Shown here piece by piece: positions 1 to 9,392 of a DNA stretch of 64,000 bases. The notes under the pieces were generated by a model that did not search any database, was not told the DNA's origin, and was given only the letters and a program-made list of their open reading frames with translations. The position numbers and the translations under genes are program-made. The DNA lies in assembly GCA_016901395.1 (NCBI GenBank), contig JAEAMQ010000012.1, positions 1 to 64,000 on the forward strand, read 5' to 3'. The DNA comes from Prevotella sp. (GTDB taxonomy: Bacteria; Bacteroidota; Bacteroidia; Bacteroidales; Bacteroidaceae). How positions within the stretch are numbered: position 1 is the first letter of the stretch; every line of letters starts with the position of its first letter.

Positions 1-1044
1 ATCGGCACCGACTCCATAGGTATGGCACAGGAAAAGCCACACCACAAGAAGCGATACCCTGTACTGAATACCCTTTACTGTTTTTTCAAAGAGTTCTCGA
101 GAGTAGACACCGACTATGTGGAGCCTCAGCATTACAACTTTACGTTCATGCTCCAAAACACCAACACGTATGAGATCTATCATCTGAGAAACAAGTCTGG
201 ACAGGAAGTGGTGTTCTCGCCAAGGCCCGCCTACAAGCTCGGTCCATACTTCGGCTGGCGATGGATATTCCTGGGTTACACCATCGATTTGACCCATCTG
301 AAAGACGGCGACGGCCGTCAGGACTTCAACCTGAGCCTCTACAGCAACCAGATCGGAGTCGATCTGTTCTACCGGAAATCAGGCGACAGCTATCGCATCA
401 ACAGCCTTACACTTGGTTCTGACTTTAAAATATCAGAGATGGAGGACGTGCCGTTCAACGGATTTCAGTCGAGTGTCAAGGGATTCAACCTCTATTACAT
501 CTTCAATCACCGCAAATTCTCCTATCCCGCAGCCTACAGCCAGAGCACCGTGCAACGACGATCGGCAGGAAGTCCGATTGTAGGCATCGGATACACCAAG
601 CACAAACTCAACATCGATTGGCAGGCTTTCGACGACTTAGTGTGCGAGAAGGTAGGTACGGTCCATGCCACAGGCATCGTAGACTCGACAATGGTATTCA
701 GCAATGTGAACTACACCGACTACTCTCTGTCGGGTGGGTATGCCTACAACTGGGTGTTTGCCCACAACTGGCTCTTTGACATCTCGCTGCAGGCTGCACT
801 TGCCTACAAGCGCTCGACAAGCGACATCAACACGTCGGACAATGGTTTCCTGCGGTCGTTCGACTTCCGCAACATCAACATTGACGGCATATTGCGCACG
901 GGAGTGGTATGGAACAATACGAAATGGTATGCCGGAGCCAACTCGATTTTCCACGCATACAACTACCGAAAGAGCCAATTCTCAACCAACAACATCTTTG
1001 GAAGCGTCAACTTCTACGTGGGTTTCAACTTCGGAAAACGATAA
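1..1044 (+). CDS. DUF4421 family outer-membrane-type protein (5' end outside window)
   Basis: The frame is open to the first base, with codons for IGTDSIG before the first ATG at 22, so the start and signal peptide probably lie upstream of the window. The visible part reads DTDYVEPQHYNFTFMLQNTN, then a KLGPYFGWRWIFLGY segment and a FSYPAAYSQST segment, which I recognise as DUF4421, a family common in Bacteroidota. Alternating hydrophobic and aromatic strands and an ending in GFNFGKR suggest a beta-rich envelope protein. The function is unknown. It is followed 6 nt later by the DUF1460 gene, so the two probably share a transcript. Confidence 0.8.
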   Translation: MGTDSIGMAQEKPHHKKRYPVLNTLYCFFKEFSRVDTDYVEPQHYNFTFMLQNTNTYEIYHLRNKSGQEVVFSPRPAYKLGPYFGWRWIFLGYTIDLTHLKDGDGRQDFNLSLYSNQIGVDLFYRKSGDSYRINSLTLGSDFKISEMEDVPFNGFQSSVKGFNLYYIFNHRKFSYPAAYSQSTVQRRSAGSPIVGIGYTKHKLNIDWQAFDDLVCEKVGTVHATGIVDSTMVFSNVNYTDYSLSGGYAYNWVFAHNWLFDISLQAALAYKRSTSDINTSDNGFLRSFDFRNINIDGILRTGVVWNNTKWYAGANSIFHAYNYRKSQFSTNNIFGSVNFYVGFNFGKR

Positions 1045-1050
1045 ATCATC

Positions 1051-1905
1051 ATGCTTAAAAAGATTCTTCTATTTTATATTCTGTTCCTTTGCGCCAATCA
1101 TCCCGCCACCGCCACACAGCCAGACTACTGGCGAAGCGACTCGGTGAAGGTCATGAGACTGCTGAAACAAGCCTCTCAGCTTGATTCAAACACCAACTAT
1201 ATGCTCTACTTCGCACGTCAGTTGCGCGGGCTTCCCTACGTGGCGAAGACTCTGGAAAAGAACCACGACGAGCGGTTGGTGGTCAATCTGCGACAGCTGG
1301 ACTGCACCACCTACACCGAAACCGTGCTTGCCCTGACCCTCTGCATGAAACAGAAGAAGGCTACTTTCGACAACTTCTGCCACAACCTTCAGCAGTTGAG
1401 ATATAAGGACGGCATCGTGGCCTACCCCAACCGACTGCACTATTTCACCTCGTGGATAGAGGAAAACAAGAAGAAAGGACTTGTAGACTGCATCGAAGAA
1501 CCCCGTGGTGTGTTCACGGCAACGCAGATTGTGCATGCAAACTATATGACCACGCACGTGAAACTCTATCCTATGCTGGTGAAGCATCGGGACTGGATAC
1601 CCCTCATCCGCAACATGGAGAAGGAGATCTCAGGGCGCCAATACAAGTATATTCCCAAGTCGCGGCTCAACGATTCGGCCCTGTTGCGCCAGACAATACA
1701 CGATGGAGACGTCATCGTGATACTCACTTCGAAGCGCGGTCTTGACACCAGCCACATCGGCATTGCGGTGTGGCATGCCGACGGGCTGCACCTCCTCAAC
1801 GCCTCCCAGCTGCGCCATCAGGTGGTCGAAGAGCCCAAAACCTTCTACCAATACATGCGCGAGCACCCCACCCACACAGGTATCCGTGTGGTAAGACTGC
1901 GCTAA
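1051..1905 (+). CDS. DUF1460 protein, NlpC/P60-like amidase fold
   Basis: 284 residues with an N-terminal signal peptide (MLKKILLFYILFLCA, cleavage near residue 20), so the protein is exported. It matches DUF1460, a papain-like family related to N-acetylmuramoyl-L-alanine amidases. The likely nucleophile is Cys85 in the LDCTTYTE motif, and the likely general base is His235 in DTSHIGIAVWH, followed by Asn250. A role in cutting or recycling peptidoglycan stem peptides is inferred from the family. It lies 6 nt after the DUF4421 gene, and a strong hairpin terminator follows 8 nt after the stop. Confidence 0.82.
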   Translation: MLKKILLFYILFLCANHPATATQPDYWRSDSVKVMRLLKQASQLDSNTNYMLYFARQLRGLPYVAKTLEKNHDERLVVNLRQLDCTTYTETVLALTLCMKQKKATFDNFCHNLQQLRYKDGIVAYPNRLHYFTSWIEENKKKGLVDCIEEPRGVFTATQIVHANYMTTHVKLYPMLVKHRDWIPLIRNMEKEISGRQYKYIPKSRLNDSALLRQTIHDGDVIVILTSKRGLDTSHIGIAVWHADGLHLLNASQLRHQVVEEPKTFYQYMREHPTHTGIRVVRLR

Positions 1906-1913
1906 ACCATTTG

Positions 1914-1952
1914 CCCCCGCATAGAGCAGGTACTATCGTCTCTATGCGGGGG
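1914..1952 (+). terminator. Rho-independent terminator after DUF1460
   Basis: A perfect 13-bp stem, CCCCCGCATAGAG paired with CTCTATGCGGGGG, encloses a 13-nt loop and is followed by TATTCTCTTT. It closes the DUF4421-DUF1460 unit. Confidence 0.85.
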
Positions 1953-2097
1953 TATTCTCTTTCACATGTCAATCCACTGACTTTAGCCCTCAAACCATAG
2001 GTGCAGCAGGCTTTCCCAACATGATTTTAAACCGTCTACACTAACAGGGAAGGCATCTTTTCCGGACTGCAGGCACTCCCTAACAGACACAAAAAAT

Positions 2098-2143
2098 ATT
2101 CCCCCTGAAACCCAGAACAGCATGTTCAGGTTTCAAGGGGAAT
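2098..2143 (-). terminator. Terminator of rpsA
   Basis: Inverted arms ATTCCCCCTGAAACC and GGTTTCAAGGGGAAT pair with one mismatch. Read on the minus strand, the hairpin is followed by ATTTTTTGTG. It lies 24 nt past the rpsA stop. Confidence 0.85.
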
Positions 2144-2166
2144 GGTTTGTTATAAGTATCTATCGA

Positions 2167-3942
2167 TTACTTGTTCTTGTCCAAGTCTGCCTTGAGCTTA
2201 GCAAGTACGTCGAGGTCACCGAGAGAAGTACCGGCAGCAACATTGTTGATGACCGGAGTGTCGTTCTGCTTGCGGTTGGAAGCTGCGTGATGACGCGGCT
2301 TAACCTCGTCCTTGCCCTCCTCGAATGTACGAGAGTGAGACAGGATGATGCGGCGGGTCTCCTTGTTGAACTCGATTACCTTGAACGGAAGTTCCTCGCC
2401 AAGCTTAGCCTGAGAGTTGTCCTCCTTGGTCAGGTGCTTAGGAGTAGCGAAGCCTTCGCCACCCTCGTTCAGTGTGATCACAGCGCCCTTGTCCATGATT
2501 TCAGTAATCTTGCCCTCGTGTACGCTACCCGGTGTGTACAGGGTCTCGTAGGTATCCCAAGGATTCTCTTCGAGCTGCTTGTGGCCGAGGCTCAGACGAC
2601 GGTTCTCCTTGTCGATTTCAAGGACAACAACATCGATGTCTGCACCTACGCTGGTGAAATCAGAAGGATGCTTTACCTTCTTGGTCCAAGACAGGTCGGA
2701 GATGTGGATCAGACCGTCAACACCCTCCTCGAGCTCTACGAAGATACCGAAGTTGGTGAAGTTGCGCACCTTGGCAGTGTGCTTGCTGTTCACAGGATAC
2801 TTGGTCTCGATGGTCTCCCAAGGATCGTCCTTGAGCTGCTTGATACCGAGAGACATCTTGCGCTCCTGACGGTCAAGAGTCAGAATCACAGCCTCTACCT
2901 CGTCGCCTACGTGGAGGAACTCCTGTGCAGAGCGCAGGTGCTGGCTCCAAGACATCTCGCTCACGTGGATCAGACCCTCTACACCGGGCTGGATCTCTAC
3001 GAATGCGCCGTAGTCTGCAATCACGACAACCTTACCCTTGATGTGGTCGCCCACCTTCAGGTCAGCGTCGAGAGCATCCCAAGGATGCGGAGTGAGCTGC
3101 TTCAGACCAAGGGCGATGCGCTTCTTGTCCTCGTCGAAGTCGAGGATTACAACCTGAATCTTCTGGTCGAGAGCCACCACCTCATGAGGATCGCTTACGC
3201 GGCCCCAAGACAGGTCTGTGATATGTACCAATCCGTCAACGCCACCAAGGTCGACGAACACACCGTAAGAAGTGATATTCTTCACAGTACCCTCGAGTAC
3301 CTGACCCTTCTCCAGATGTGAGATAATTTCTTTCTTCTGTGCCTCCAACTCGGCCTCGATGAGAGCCTTGTGTGAAACCACTACGTTGCGGAACTCCTGA
3401 TTGATCTTCACGACCTTGAATTCCATGGTCTTGCCTACGAATACATCGTAGTCGCGGATAGGATGAACGTCGATCTGGCTGCCGGGCAAGAATGCCTCGA
3501 TACCAAATACGTCTACTATCATACCACCCTTAGTGCGGCACTTGATGTAGCCCTGGATCACCTCGTCGTTGTCGAGAGCCTGGTTGATGAGATCCCAGCT
3601 CTTGCTCAGACGGGCCTTCTTGTGTGAAAGAACAAGCTGTCCCTTCTTGTCTTCCTGATCTTCCACATACACTTCAACCTTGTCACCTACCTTGAGGTCG
3701 GAATTGTAACGGAACTCAGAAGCGGGGATAATACCGTCGCTCTTGTAACCGATGTTGACAACAACTTCCTTTTTGTCTACAGAGATTACGGTACCTTCTA
3801 CTACCTCGTGCTCCTGAATCTTGTTGAGAGTCTCGTCGTAGGCCTTCTGCAAGTCTTCTTTGCTCGCACCCAGGTTGCTACCATTCTCGAACTCATCCCA
3901 GTTGAAATCGTCCAGTGGCTGAACGTTGTTTAAATTGGACAT
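2167..3942 (-). CDS. rpsA: 30S ribosomal protein S1
   Basis: 591 residues. S1 binds mRNA on the small ribosomal subunit and helps initiate translation, which matters in a phylum without strong Shine-Dalgarno pairing. Six S1 (OB-fold) repeats are visible at roughly 45-112, 125-195, 212-285, 297-370, 384-457 and 470-540. The central ones carry the hallmark YGVFVDLGGVDGLVHITDLSW pattern and close variants. The acidic N-terminal 40 residues and basic Lys/Asp tail are typical of Bacteroidota S1. The gene stands alone, with a promoter box at 4031-4038 (leader about 85 nt) and its own terminator. The ATG at 3942 lies before the first conserved block. Confidence 0.97.
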   Translation of the reverse strand: MSNLNNVQPLDDFNWDEFENGSNLGASKEDLQKAYDETLNKIQEHEVVEGTVISVDKKEVVVNIGYKSDGIIPASEFRYNSDLKVGDKVEVYVEDQEDKKGQLVLSHKKARLSKSWDLINQALDNDEVIQGYIKCRTKGGMIVDVFGIEAFLPGSQIDVHPIRDYDVFVGKTMEFKVVKINQEFRNVVVSHKALIEAELEAQKKEIISHLEKGQVLEGTVKNITSYGVFVDLGGVDGLVHITDLSWGRVSDPHEVVALDQKIQVVILDFDEDKKRIALGLKQLTPHPWDALDADLKVGDHIKGKVVVIADYGAFVEIQPGVEGLIHVSEMSWSQHLRSAQEFLHVGDEVEAVILTLDRQERKMSLGIKQLKDDPWETIETKYPVNSKHTAKVRNFTNFGIFVELEEGVDGLIHISDLSWTKKVKHPSDFTSVGADIDVVVLEIDKENRRLSLGHKQLEENPWDTYETLYTPGSVHEGKITEIMDKGAVITLNEGGEGFATPKHLTKEDNSQAKLGEELPFKVIEFNKETRRIILSHSRTFEEGKDEVKPRHHAASNRKQNDTPVINNVAAGTSLGDLDVLAKLKADLDKNK

Positions 3943-4030
3943 AAATAATTGAATAATTAAAATTAAATAAAGTTTGACTTTATGTGAACTTTTCTGGGCA
4001 CCATTTGCCCATACTTTCGCAATTAGTGTG

Positions 4031-4038
4031 CAAAGTTA
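4031..4038 (-). promoter_or_regulatory. -7 box of rpsA
   Basis: TAACTTTG on the minus strand matches the Bacteroidota -7 consensus TAnnTTTG. It gives a leader of about 85 nt, long enough for autoregulation, although no specific S1 element was identified. Confidence 0.7.
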
Positions 4039-4222
4039 CTCCATTTTCGGCCAATAACCTTAATAACAACAAGTTATTATTCTTTATTTTACAATATTTA
4101 ACAAAAGAAGGGGCGTTTCAGCCTTCTCTTTTCGTCTTAAATGCTCTGAATCAGTGGCATTACGGCCTTTTGACTCGCCCATCAATATCTGGTGTTCTGT
4201 CAATGAGTATCATTTGTTATCG

Positions 4223-4308
4223 TATTGCGCTCGAAGTACGAGCGTACTGCGTTCGCCATACGCGTGTATTCCGTTCGCAATACACACGTACTCCGAACGC
4301 AATACGGC
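4223..4308. repeat. 22-bp array, four units, alternating half-sites
   Basis: Four contiguous 22-bp units start at 4223, 4245, 4267 and 4289. They can be written as hexamers spaced by 5 bp: CGCTCG, CGAGCG, CGTTCG, CGCGTG, CGTTCG, CACACG, CGAACG, an 11-bp sub-period. Only the first pair (CGCTCG-N5-CGAGCG) is a perfect inverted repeat; the others have drifted. Confidence 0.75.
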
Positions 4309-4410
4309 AACAAAACCATCTAAACGCGATAATAGACATGGGTAAGGGTGTGTATTTCAGACTTCTATCCTGTGCAAGTGGTGATATCAAGGGATAGAGG
4401 GCATAGTATC

Positions 4411-4507
4411 TTGAGAACATAATGACAAAATGTTTTTTCAGAATGACATAAGTATTTTTCAGAATACGACATAAGAAACGCCAGCGTTTCAAAATGACAT
4501 ACAGATT
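4411..4507. repeat. Left arm of imperfect inverted repeat around the repeat block
   Basis: This arm is the imperfect reverse complement of 5971-6092. Both contain TTGAGAAC, several ATGACA motifs about 20 bp apart, and a self-complementary box (GAAACGCCAGCGTTTC here) followed by AAAATGACA. The two arms bracket the nested repeats of 4.6-5.8 kb. Confidence 0.6.
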
Positions 4508-4635
4508 ACCTTAGGGGATGGGGATTGGCGAGGGAGACGGAGTTAAAGAAGCCATAGGGAGTTAGAGGGGGTAAAGACAAATATATAGGAAAGAAAATGG
4601 AGGAGGTTTCTGACGATGGGTTAAATGGAATCGGT

Positions 4636-5015
4636 CAACCCCCGAAGTGGGGTTGTGCTGTTGAGAGGGCAGGGTTGATGAGCGAAGCGAAGACAACCCT
4701 GCCTAAGGCGTATGGGCGACTGGCAACCCCCAAAGCGGGGTTGTGCTGTTTAACATCAGAGGATATCAAGTCACATCGGTGCCTGCCCTATGTAGTATAG
4801 GCATTCCAGCCGCAGATATTATACGCATAAAACAGCACAACCCCACTTCGGGGGTTGGACACTTCCGCTGCAATGCAGGCAGGGTTATACGCTTCGCTCC
4901 TAACCCTCCCCTCTCAACAGCAGAACCCGTGCCGGGTTCCCATCGCTGGCAAAGCACAGATTGCCATAGATGTTCATACGATTCATAGCGTTGGTAGCCA
5001 GAGATAGCCATAGAT
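4636..5015. repeat. Large direct repeat, copy A1
   Basis: About 380 bp repeated almost exactly 528 bp later at 5164-5543. It starts with a CAACCCCCGAAG...GGGGTTG hairpin at 4636, has a second at 4724 and an inverted one at 4831-4857. Between them GGCAGGGTTG pairs with CAACCCTGCC. I see no coding function: short open frames here are not conserved outside the repeat itself. Confidence 0.85.
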
Positions 5016-5145
5016 GTCCTTACCTCCACAGCATTGGATAGCCGCAGATTACCATAGACATTCTTACGATTCATAGCGTTGGACTGCCGCAGATTACCAT
5101 AGGTAGTCTTACAATCCCAGCGTTGGACTGCCACAGATTGCTATA
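4957..5145. repeat. 42-46-bp tandem repeats, first run
   Basis: Units begin at 4957, 4999, 5045, 5090 and 5134 (last one truncated). The consensus is CAGATTACCATAGA-TTCTTACGATTCATAGCGTTGGA-TAGC. The units vary, so the run is old or under weak constraint. Confidence 0.8.
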
Positions 5146-5163
5146 AATTTAAATTGGTTTCGA

Positions 5164-5543
5164 CAACCCCCGAAGTGGGGTTGTGCTGTTGAGAGGGCAG
5201 GGTTGACGAGCGAAGCGAAGACAACCCTGCCTAAGGCGTATGGGCGGCTGGCAACCCCCGAAGTGGGGTTGTGCTGTTTAACATCAGAGGATATCAAGTC
5301 ACATCGGTGCCTGCCCTATGTAGTATAGACATTCCTGCCGCAGATATTATACGCATAAAACAGCACAACCCCACTTCGGGGGTTGGACACTTCCGCTGCA
5401 ATGCAGGCAGGGTTATACGCTTCGCTCCTAACCCTCCCCTATCAACAGCAGAACCCGTGCCGGGTTCCCATCGCTGGCAAAGCCCAGATTGCCATAGATG
5501 TTCATACGATTCATAGCGTTGGTAGCCAGAGATAGCCATAGAT
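5164..5543. repeat. Large direct repeat, copy A2
   Basis: Second copy of 4636-5015 with only scattered substitutions (for example GTTGACGAG for GTTGATGAG), so the duplication looks recent. Its hairpins are at 5164, 5252 and, inverted, 5359-5385. A further hairpin copy without the rest of the unit is at 5780. Confidence 0.85.
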
Positions 5544-5775
5544 AGTCTTACGATTCACAACATCGGATAGTCACAGATTACCATAGATAGTCTTACAAGC
5601 CCAGCGTTGGTAGCCAGAGATAGCCATAGATGTTCTTACCTCCACAGCATTGGATAGCCGCAGATTACCATAGACATTCTTACGATTCATAGCGTTGGAC
5701 CGCCGCAGATTACCATAGATAGTCTTACAATCCCAGCGTTGGACTGCCACAGATAGCCATAAATTTAAATTGGTT
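5485..5775. repeat. 41-47-bp tandem repeats, second run
   Basis: Seven units start at 5485, 5527, 5574, 5615, 5661, 5706 and 5750. They are the same family as the run at 4957 with two extra units. 5631-5780 repeats 5015-5164 at an offset of 616 bp. Confidence 0.8.
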
Positions 5776-5970
5776 TCGACAACCCCCGGAGTGGGGTTGT
5801 GCTGTTTTATGATGTCATCATATTCTCAAAAACAGCTATCGCCGGAGATGAAGATGAATCCCCCAAGTCCATCGCTCTGAACTATTGCCGGCGACCAATG
5901 GTTATTGTTGTCCGCCCCACCCGCCCCCACAAACGAACCAAGGCGCAGGTGGGAAAGGCACCCGAGAAAC

Positions 5971-6092
5971 ATTTCTGTCTGTCATTTTGAAGCGCTGGCG
6001 CTTCTTTTGTCATTGGGCGGCACCAAAAATCTATGTTATTATGAAAGAGAAACTTGTCATTATGATAGAACTTTTTGGCATTTTGTTCTCAA
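5971..6092. repeat. Right arm of imperfect inverted repeat
   Basis: Partner of 4411-4507 with about 25 nt of extra sequence; its self-complementary box is GAAGCGCTGGCGCTTC. The segment TTCTCAAAAACAGC-N-AGATGAAGA near 5822 recurs near 6085 as a direct repeat. Nothing in 3943-6194 looks like a gene. Confidence 0.55.
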
Positions 6093-6135
6093 AAACAGCC
6101 ACCGCAGGAGATGAAGAAGTCCCCACAAACAAGCC

Positions 6136-6171
6136 AAGGCATGAGCCGGCGCAGGGCCGCACTCATGCCTT
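6136..6171 (-). terminator. Hairpin downstream of the GH105 gene
   Basis: Perfect 10-bp arms AAGGCATGAG and CTCATGCCTT with a 16-nt GC-rich loop, 24 nt past the GH105 stop. On the minus strand the tail is GGCTTGTTTG, so termination is plausible but the U-tract is weak. Confidence 0.55.
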
Positions 6172-6194
6172 GACAGGATGACAGGGGTGAAAAA

Positions 6195-7319
6195 TTACTT
6201 CGACGACTTCAGCAAACGATAGTATTCTGTGGCTCCGAGGAGGAAACAGCCGGTGCCATAGTCCTCAAAATCGGGCACACTCGTATAGGTCACAGGCTGT
6301 CCGGCCGAGGGATCCTTGCCCGTGCCCTGCACATATCCGAGGAAGCCGTCGGCATGCACACAGTCGTTTTCCAACGCCTTCCACGCCTTGTCGCAGATGG
6401 GTCGGTAGGTTTTAGTCTTGAGAAGACCATTGCGCATGCCCCAGCTCATGCCATAGAGGAAGAGCGAAGTGCCCGTAAGTTCCTTGCCGGCATAGTTGGT
6501 AGACACGAGGCTGGCATTCCACAGACCGTCCTCGCGCTGGCAGGAGGCGAAGGCCTGCGACATGAGGAGGAAGTCCTTCTTCAGTTCCTTATAATACCGA
6601 TCCTTCTTGCCGATGACCTGCATCACACGCACCAGGGCCGCGTAAACCCATCCGTCGCCACGACTCCAGTAGCAATCCTTCCCGTCTGGCTCCTTGTAAG
6701 GAGGCACGTAGTCTTTGTCGCGGAACCAGAAACCGTTGCTCGTGTTGAACAGACCGCCACCACATTCGTTGCGGCTCCAGCGGTAACTCTCCATCGCATA
6801 GTCCAGATATTTGCGCTCGCCTGTGAGTTTATACATCATGGCATAGAGCGGCATGGCCATCTGTATGGCATCGATCCACGTCCAATAGTCGTGGCGGCCG
6901 CTGGCCATCTGGTTGTCGAGGTTCTGCCGCAGGTACTTCAGCAATTCGCTATCCGATTTACCCGCAAAGGGCAGCAACTCAATATAGGTCTGCCCACAGC
7001 ACTGGTCGTCGGCATCGGTGGTATTCACCCCGTTGCGCGGTGTCCACTTGTGAAAGTCGGCCCACTGCAGGGCGTAGTCCAGATAACGCTGTTGCGGGTC
7101 GACATCTTGCAGGGCCATGAGACCCTCGTAGTACACCGCACGGGTCCATAGACTGCTCGGACGCTCCTTTTTCACAAACGTGGGGCGCGTGGGGTCGGCA
7201 TACTTGGCCATGAAATAGTTGTTGGCCTTCTGGGCCACACTCAAAACATTTTCGGCTGACTGGGCCATCATTCCCAACGAAAGGAAAGCAAAAAAGGCCA
7301 GTAGGAGATTTTTCTTCAT
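6195..7319 (-). CDS. GH105 unsaturated rhamnogalacturonyl/glucuronyl hydrolase
   Basis: 374 residues from the ATG at 7319, which gives a clean signal peptide (MKKNLLLAFFAFLSLGMMAQ). An earlier in-frame start at 7370 would precede the -7 box. The (alpha/alpha)6 fold of GH88/GH105 is recognisable from WTWIDAIQMAMPLYA (Asp150, matching the catalytic Asp of YteR-type enzymes), GGGLFN, and WSRGDGWVYAALVR (Asp222). These enzymes hydrate the unsaturated uronic acid left by pectin lyases and release it, normally in the periplasm. No SusC/SusD pair is nearby, so it is an isolated gene here. Confidence 0.85.
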   Translation of the reverse strand: MKKNLLLAFFAFLSLGMMAQSAENVLSVAQKANNYFMAKYADPTRPTFVKKERPSSLWTRAVYYEGLMALQDVDPQQRYLDYALQWADFHKWTPRNGVNTTDADDQCCGQTYIELLPFAGKSDSELLKYLRQNLDNQMASGRHDYWTWIDAIQMAMPLYAMMYKLTGERKYLDYAMESYRWSRNECGGGLFNTSNGFWFRDKDYVPPYKEPDGKDCYWSRGDGWVYAALVRVMQVIGKKDRYYKELKKDFLLMSQAFASCQREDGLWNASLVSTNYAGKELTGTSLFLYGMSWGMRNGLLKTKTYRPICDKAWKALENDCVHADGFLGYVQGTGKDPSAGQPVTYTSVPDFEDYGTGCFLLGATEYYRLLKSSK

Positions 7320-7347
7320 GTTGATTCTATAGATTGTTTTAGCATGG

Positions 7348-7355
7348 CAAAGATA
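7348..7355 (-). promoter_or_regulatory. -7 box of the GH105 gene
   Basis: TATCTTTG on the minus strand. It places transcription start near 7344 and so favours the ATG at 7319. Confidence 0.7.
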
Positions 7356-7418
7356 CGAAAAAATTCCCAACCCACTAAGATTGGTATTCTATTTTTACGC
7401 TCTTTCAATAAAAATTCG

Positions 7419-7426
7419 TAATTTTG
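7419..7426 (+). promoter_or_regulatory. -7 box of aspS
   Basis: TAATTTTG, 33 nt before the ATG at 7459. It rules out the longer reading frame that opens at 7381. Confidence 0.7.
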
Positions 7427-7458
7427 CGGTATATTTAAAATCAATCATATTCAACAAT

Positions 7459-9216
7459 ATGTACAGAACGAATACTTGTGGAGAGTTGCGCCTGACCGAC
7501 GCTGGCAAGGAAGTGACGCTTGCCGGATGGGTGCAGCGCACTCGAAAGATGGGTGGCATGACCTTCGTCGACCTTCGCGACCGCTACGGCATCACCCAGT
7601 TTGTGTTCAATGAGGCCGATGATAAAGACCTCTGCGAACAGGCCAACAAATTAGGACGCGAATATTGCATCCAGGTAAAAGGCACGGTCTCTGAGCGTCA
7701 GAGCAAGAATCCCAAGATAGATACCGGCGACATCGAGGTGATAGCCAAGCAGCTCACCATCCTCAGTCCGTCGCTCACACCCCCGTTTACCATTGAGGAC
7801 AACACCGACGGCGGCGACGACCTGCGCATGAAATACCGCTATCTCGACTTGCGCCGCAATGCCGTGCGCAAGAATCTGGAACTGCGTCACCGCATGACTA
7901 TCCTCATACGCAACTTCCTCGACTCCCGCCAGTTTATGGAAGTGGAGACTCCTATCCTCATCGGTTCTACCCCCGAGGGTGCCCGCGACTTCGTGGTGCC
8001 TTCGCGCATGAACCCCGGCCAGTTCTACGCCCTGCCCCAGAGTCCGCAGACTTTGAAGCAGTTGCTCATGGTGGCCGGCTTCGACCGCTATTTCCAGATA
8101 GCCAAGTGTTTCCGCGACGAGGACCTGCGTGCCGACCGGCAGCCTGAGTTTACGCAGATCGACTGCGAGATGAGCTATGTGGAACAGGACGACGTGCTGG
8201 AGATTTTCGAGGATATGGCCCGCCACCTCTTCAAGGAGATTCGTGGCGTGGAGCTGCCCCAGCTGCAGCGCATGACATGGCACGAGGCTATGAAACGCTT
8301 CGGATCGGACAAGCCCGACCTGCGTTTCGGCATGGAGTTTGTGGAACTCAAGGATGCCTTCAAGGGCAAAGGTGAGTTCTCGCTCTTCGACGAGGCCGCC
8401 TACATCGGTGGTATCTGCGTGCCGGGATGTGCCGACTACAGCCGTAAGCAGCTCAACGAACTGACCGATTTTGTGAAGCGTCCGCAGGTGGGTGCCAAGG
8501 GATTGGTCTACATCAAATACGAGGCCGACGGCTCGGTGAAGAGTTCTGTAGACAAGTTCTACACTCCCGAGGCCCTCAATGAGATCAAGCAGGTGATGGG
8601 AGCCAAGGACGGCGACCTCGTGCTGATACTCTGCGGCGACAACGCCAACAAGACGCGCATCCAGCTCTGCAGCCTGCGTCTGGAGATGGGCGAGCGTCTG
8701 GGACTGAGAGACAAGAATGTGTTCAAGTGCCTGTGGATTGTCGACTTCCCGCTCTTTGAGTGGAGCGACGAGGAGCAGCGACTCATGGCCACACACCATC
8801 CGTTTACCATGCCCAACCCCGATGATATCCCCTTGCTCGACGAACATCCTGAGCAGGTGCGCGCCTTGGCCTACGACTTCGTGTGCAACGGCATCGAAGT
8901 GGGTGGCGGTAGCATCCGTATCCACGACACACAGCTACAGGAACGCATGTTCGAGGTGCTCGGATTTACCAAGGAACGTGCCGAGGCACAGTTCGGTTTC
9001 CTGATGAACGCATTCAAATATGGTGCTCCTCCCCACGCTGGTCTGGCCTTCGGTCTCGACCGTTTCGTGAGCATCATGGCTGGATTGGACAGCATCCGTG
9101 ACTGCATTGCCTTCCCGAAGAACAACAGCGGACGCGACGTGATGCTCGATGCTCCGTCTGTCATCGACGACAAACAGCTCGACGAGCTGCAGCTTCGCGT
9201 AGACTTGAAGAAATAA
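7459..9216 (+). CDS. aspS: Aspartyl-tRNA synthetase
   Basis: 585 residues, the usual bacterial length. It charges tRNA-Asp with aspartate using ATP in the cytoplasm. The N-terminal OB-fold anticodon-binding domain (about 1-105) starts [11 protein letters not shown]. Class II motif 2 is [18 protein letters not shown], and motif 3 is GLAFGLDRF near residue 530. The insertion of about 130 residues between motifs is the GAD domain of bacterial AspRS. The start at 7459 fits the family N-terminus and the promoter box. The gene is monocistronic and convergent with the acyl-CoA synthetases. Confidence 0.97.
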   Translation: MYRTNTCGELRLTDAGKEVTLAGWVQRTRKMGGMTFVDLRDRYGITQFVFNEADDKDLCEQANKLGREYCIQVKGTVSERQSKNPKIDTGDIEVIAKQLTILSPSLTPPFTIEDNTDGGDDLRMKYRYLDLRRNAVRKNLELRHRMTILIRNFLDSRQFMEVETPILIGSTPEGARDFVVPSRMNPGQFYALPQSPQTLKQLLMVAGFDRYFQIAKCFRDEDLRADRQPEFTQIDCEMSYVEQDDVLEIFEDMARHLFKEIRGVELPQLQRMTWHEAMKRFGSDKPDLRFGMEFVELKDAFKGKGEFSLFDEAAYIGGICVPGCADYSRKQLNELTDFVKRPQVGAKGLVYIKYEADGSVKSSVDKFYTPEALNEIKQVMGAKDGDLVLILCGDNANKTRIQLCSLRLEMGERLGLRDKNVFKCLWIVDFPLFEWSDEEQRLMATHHPFTMPNPDDIPLLDEHPEQVRALAYDFVCNGIEVGGGSIRIHDTQLQERMFEVLGFTKERAEAQFGFLMNAFKYGAPPHAGLAFGLDRFVSIMAGLDSIRDCIAFPKNNSGRDVMLDAPSVIDDKQLDELQLRVDLKK

Positions 9217-9244
9217 CCGGAGGCCCACGCCTCCCCAAAACAGC

Positions 9245-9279
9245 AGCTCCCGCCAACCTTTTACAGGTTGGCGGGAGCT
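9245..9279. terminator. Shared hairpin between aspS and the acyl-CoA synthetase
   Basis: Perfect 14-bp arms AGCTCCCGCCAACC and GGTTGGCGGGAGCT around a 7-nt loop, 28 nt after the aspS stop. The U-tract is weak on both sides, but the position between convergent genes fits a terminator. Confidence 0.75.
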
Positions 9280-9392
9280 GTCGTATTATTGGGTGGAGGC
9301 TCTGATAAATCGGACGGGTCAGACCAGTCGGACCTGTCCGATCAGCCTGAAGGGTCTGCCCTGTCAGAGATCACCCCTCTCTTTCCTCAAGA

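Noticed and set aside
2122-3321. 399-codon open frame on the plus strand across rpsA
   Set aside because: Antisense shadow of rpsA: the S1 repeats on the minus strand are unmistakable and the plus frame has no family signature, signal peptide or promoter.
4743-5516. Two identical 81-codon frames
   Set aside because: They lie in the duplicated repeat and contain hairpin sequence; duplication of the DNA explains their identity.
7651-8925. 424-codon open frame antisense to aspS
   Set aside because: Shadow of the synthetase gene, caused by codon bias; residue composition (His/Val/Leu-rich) is typical of such frames.
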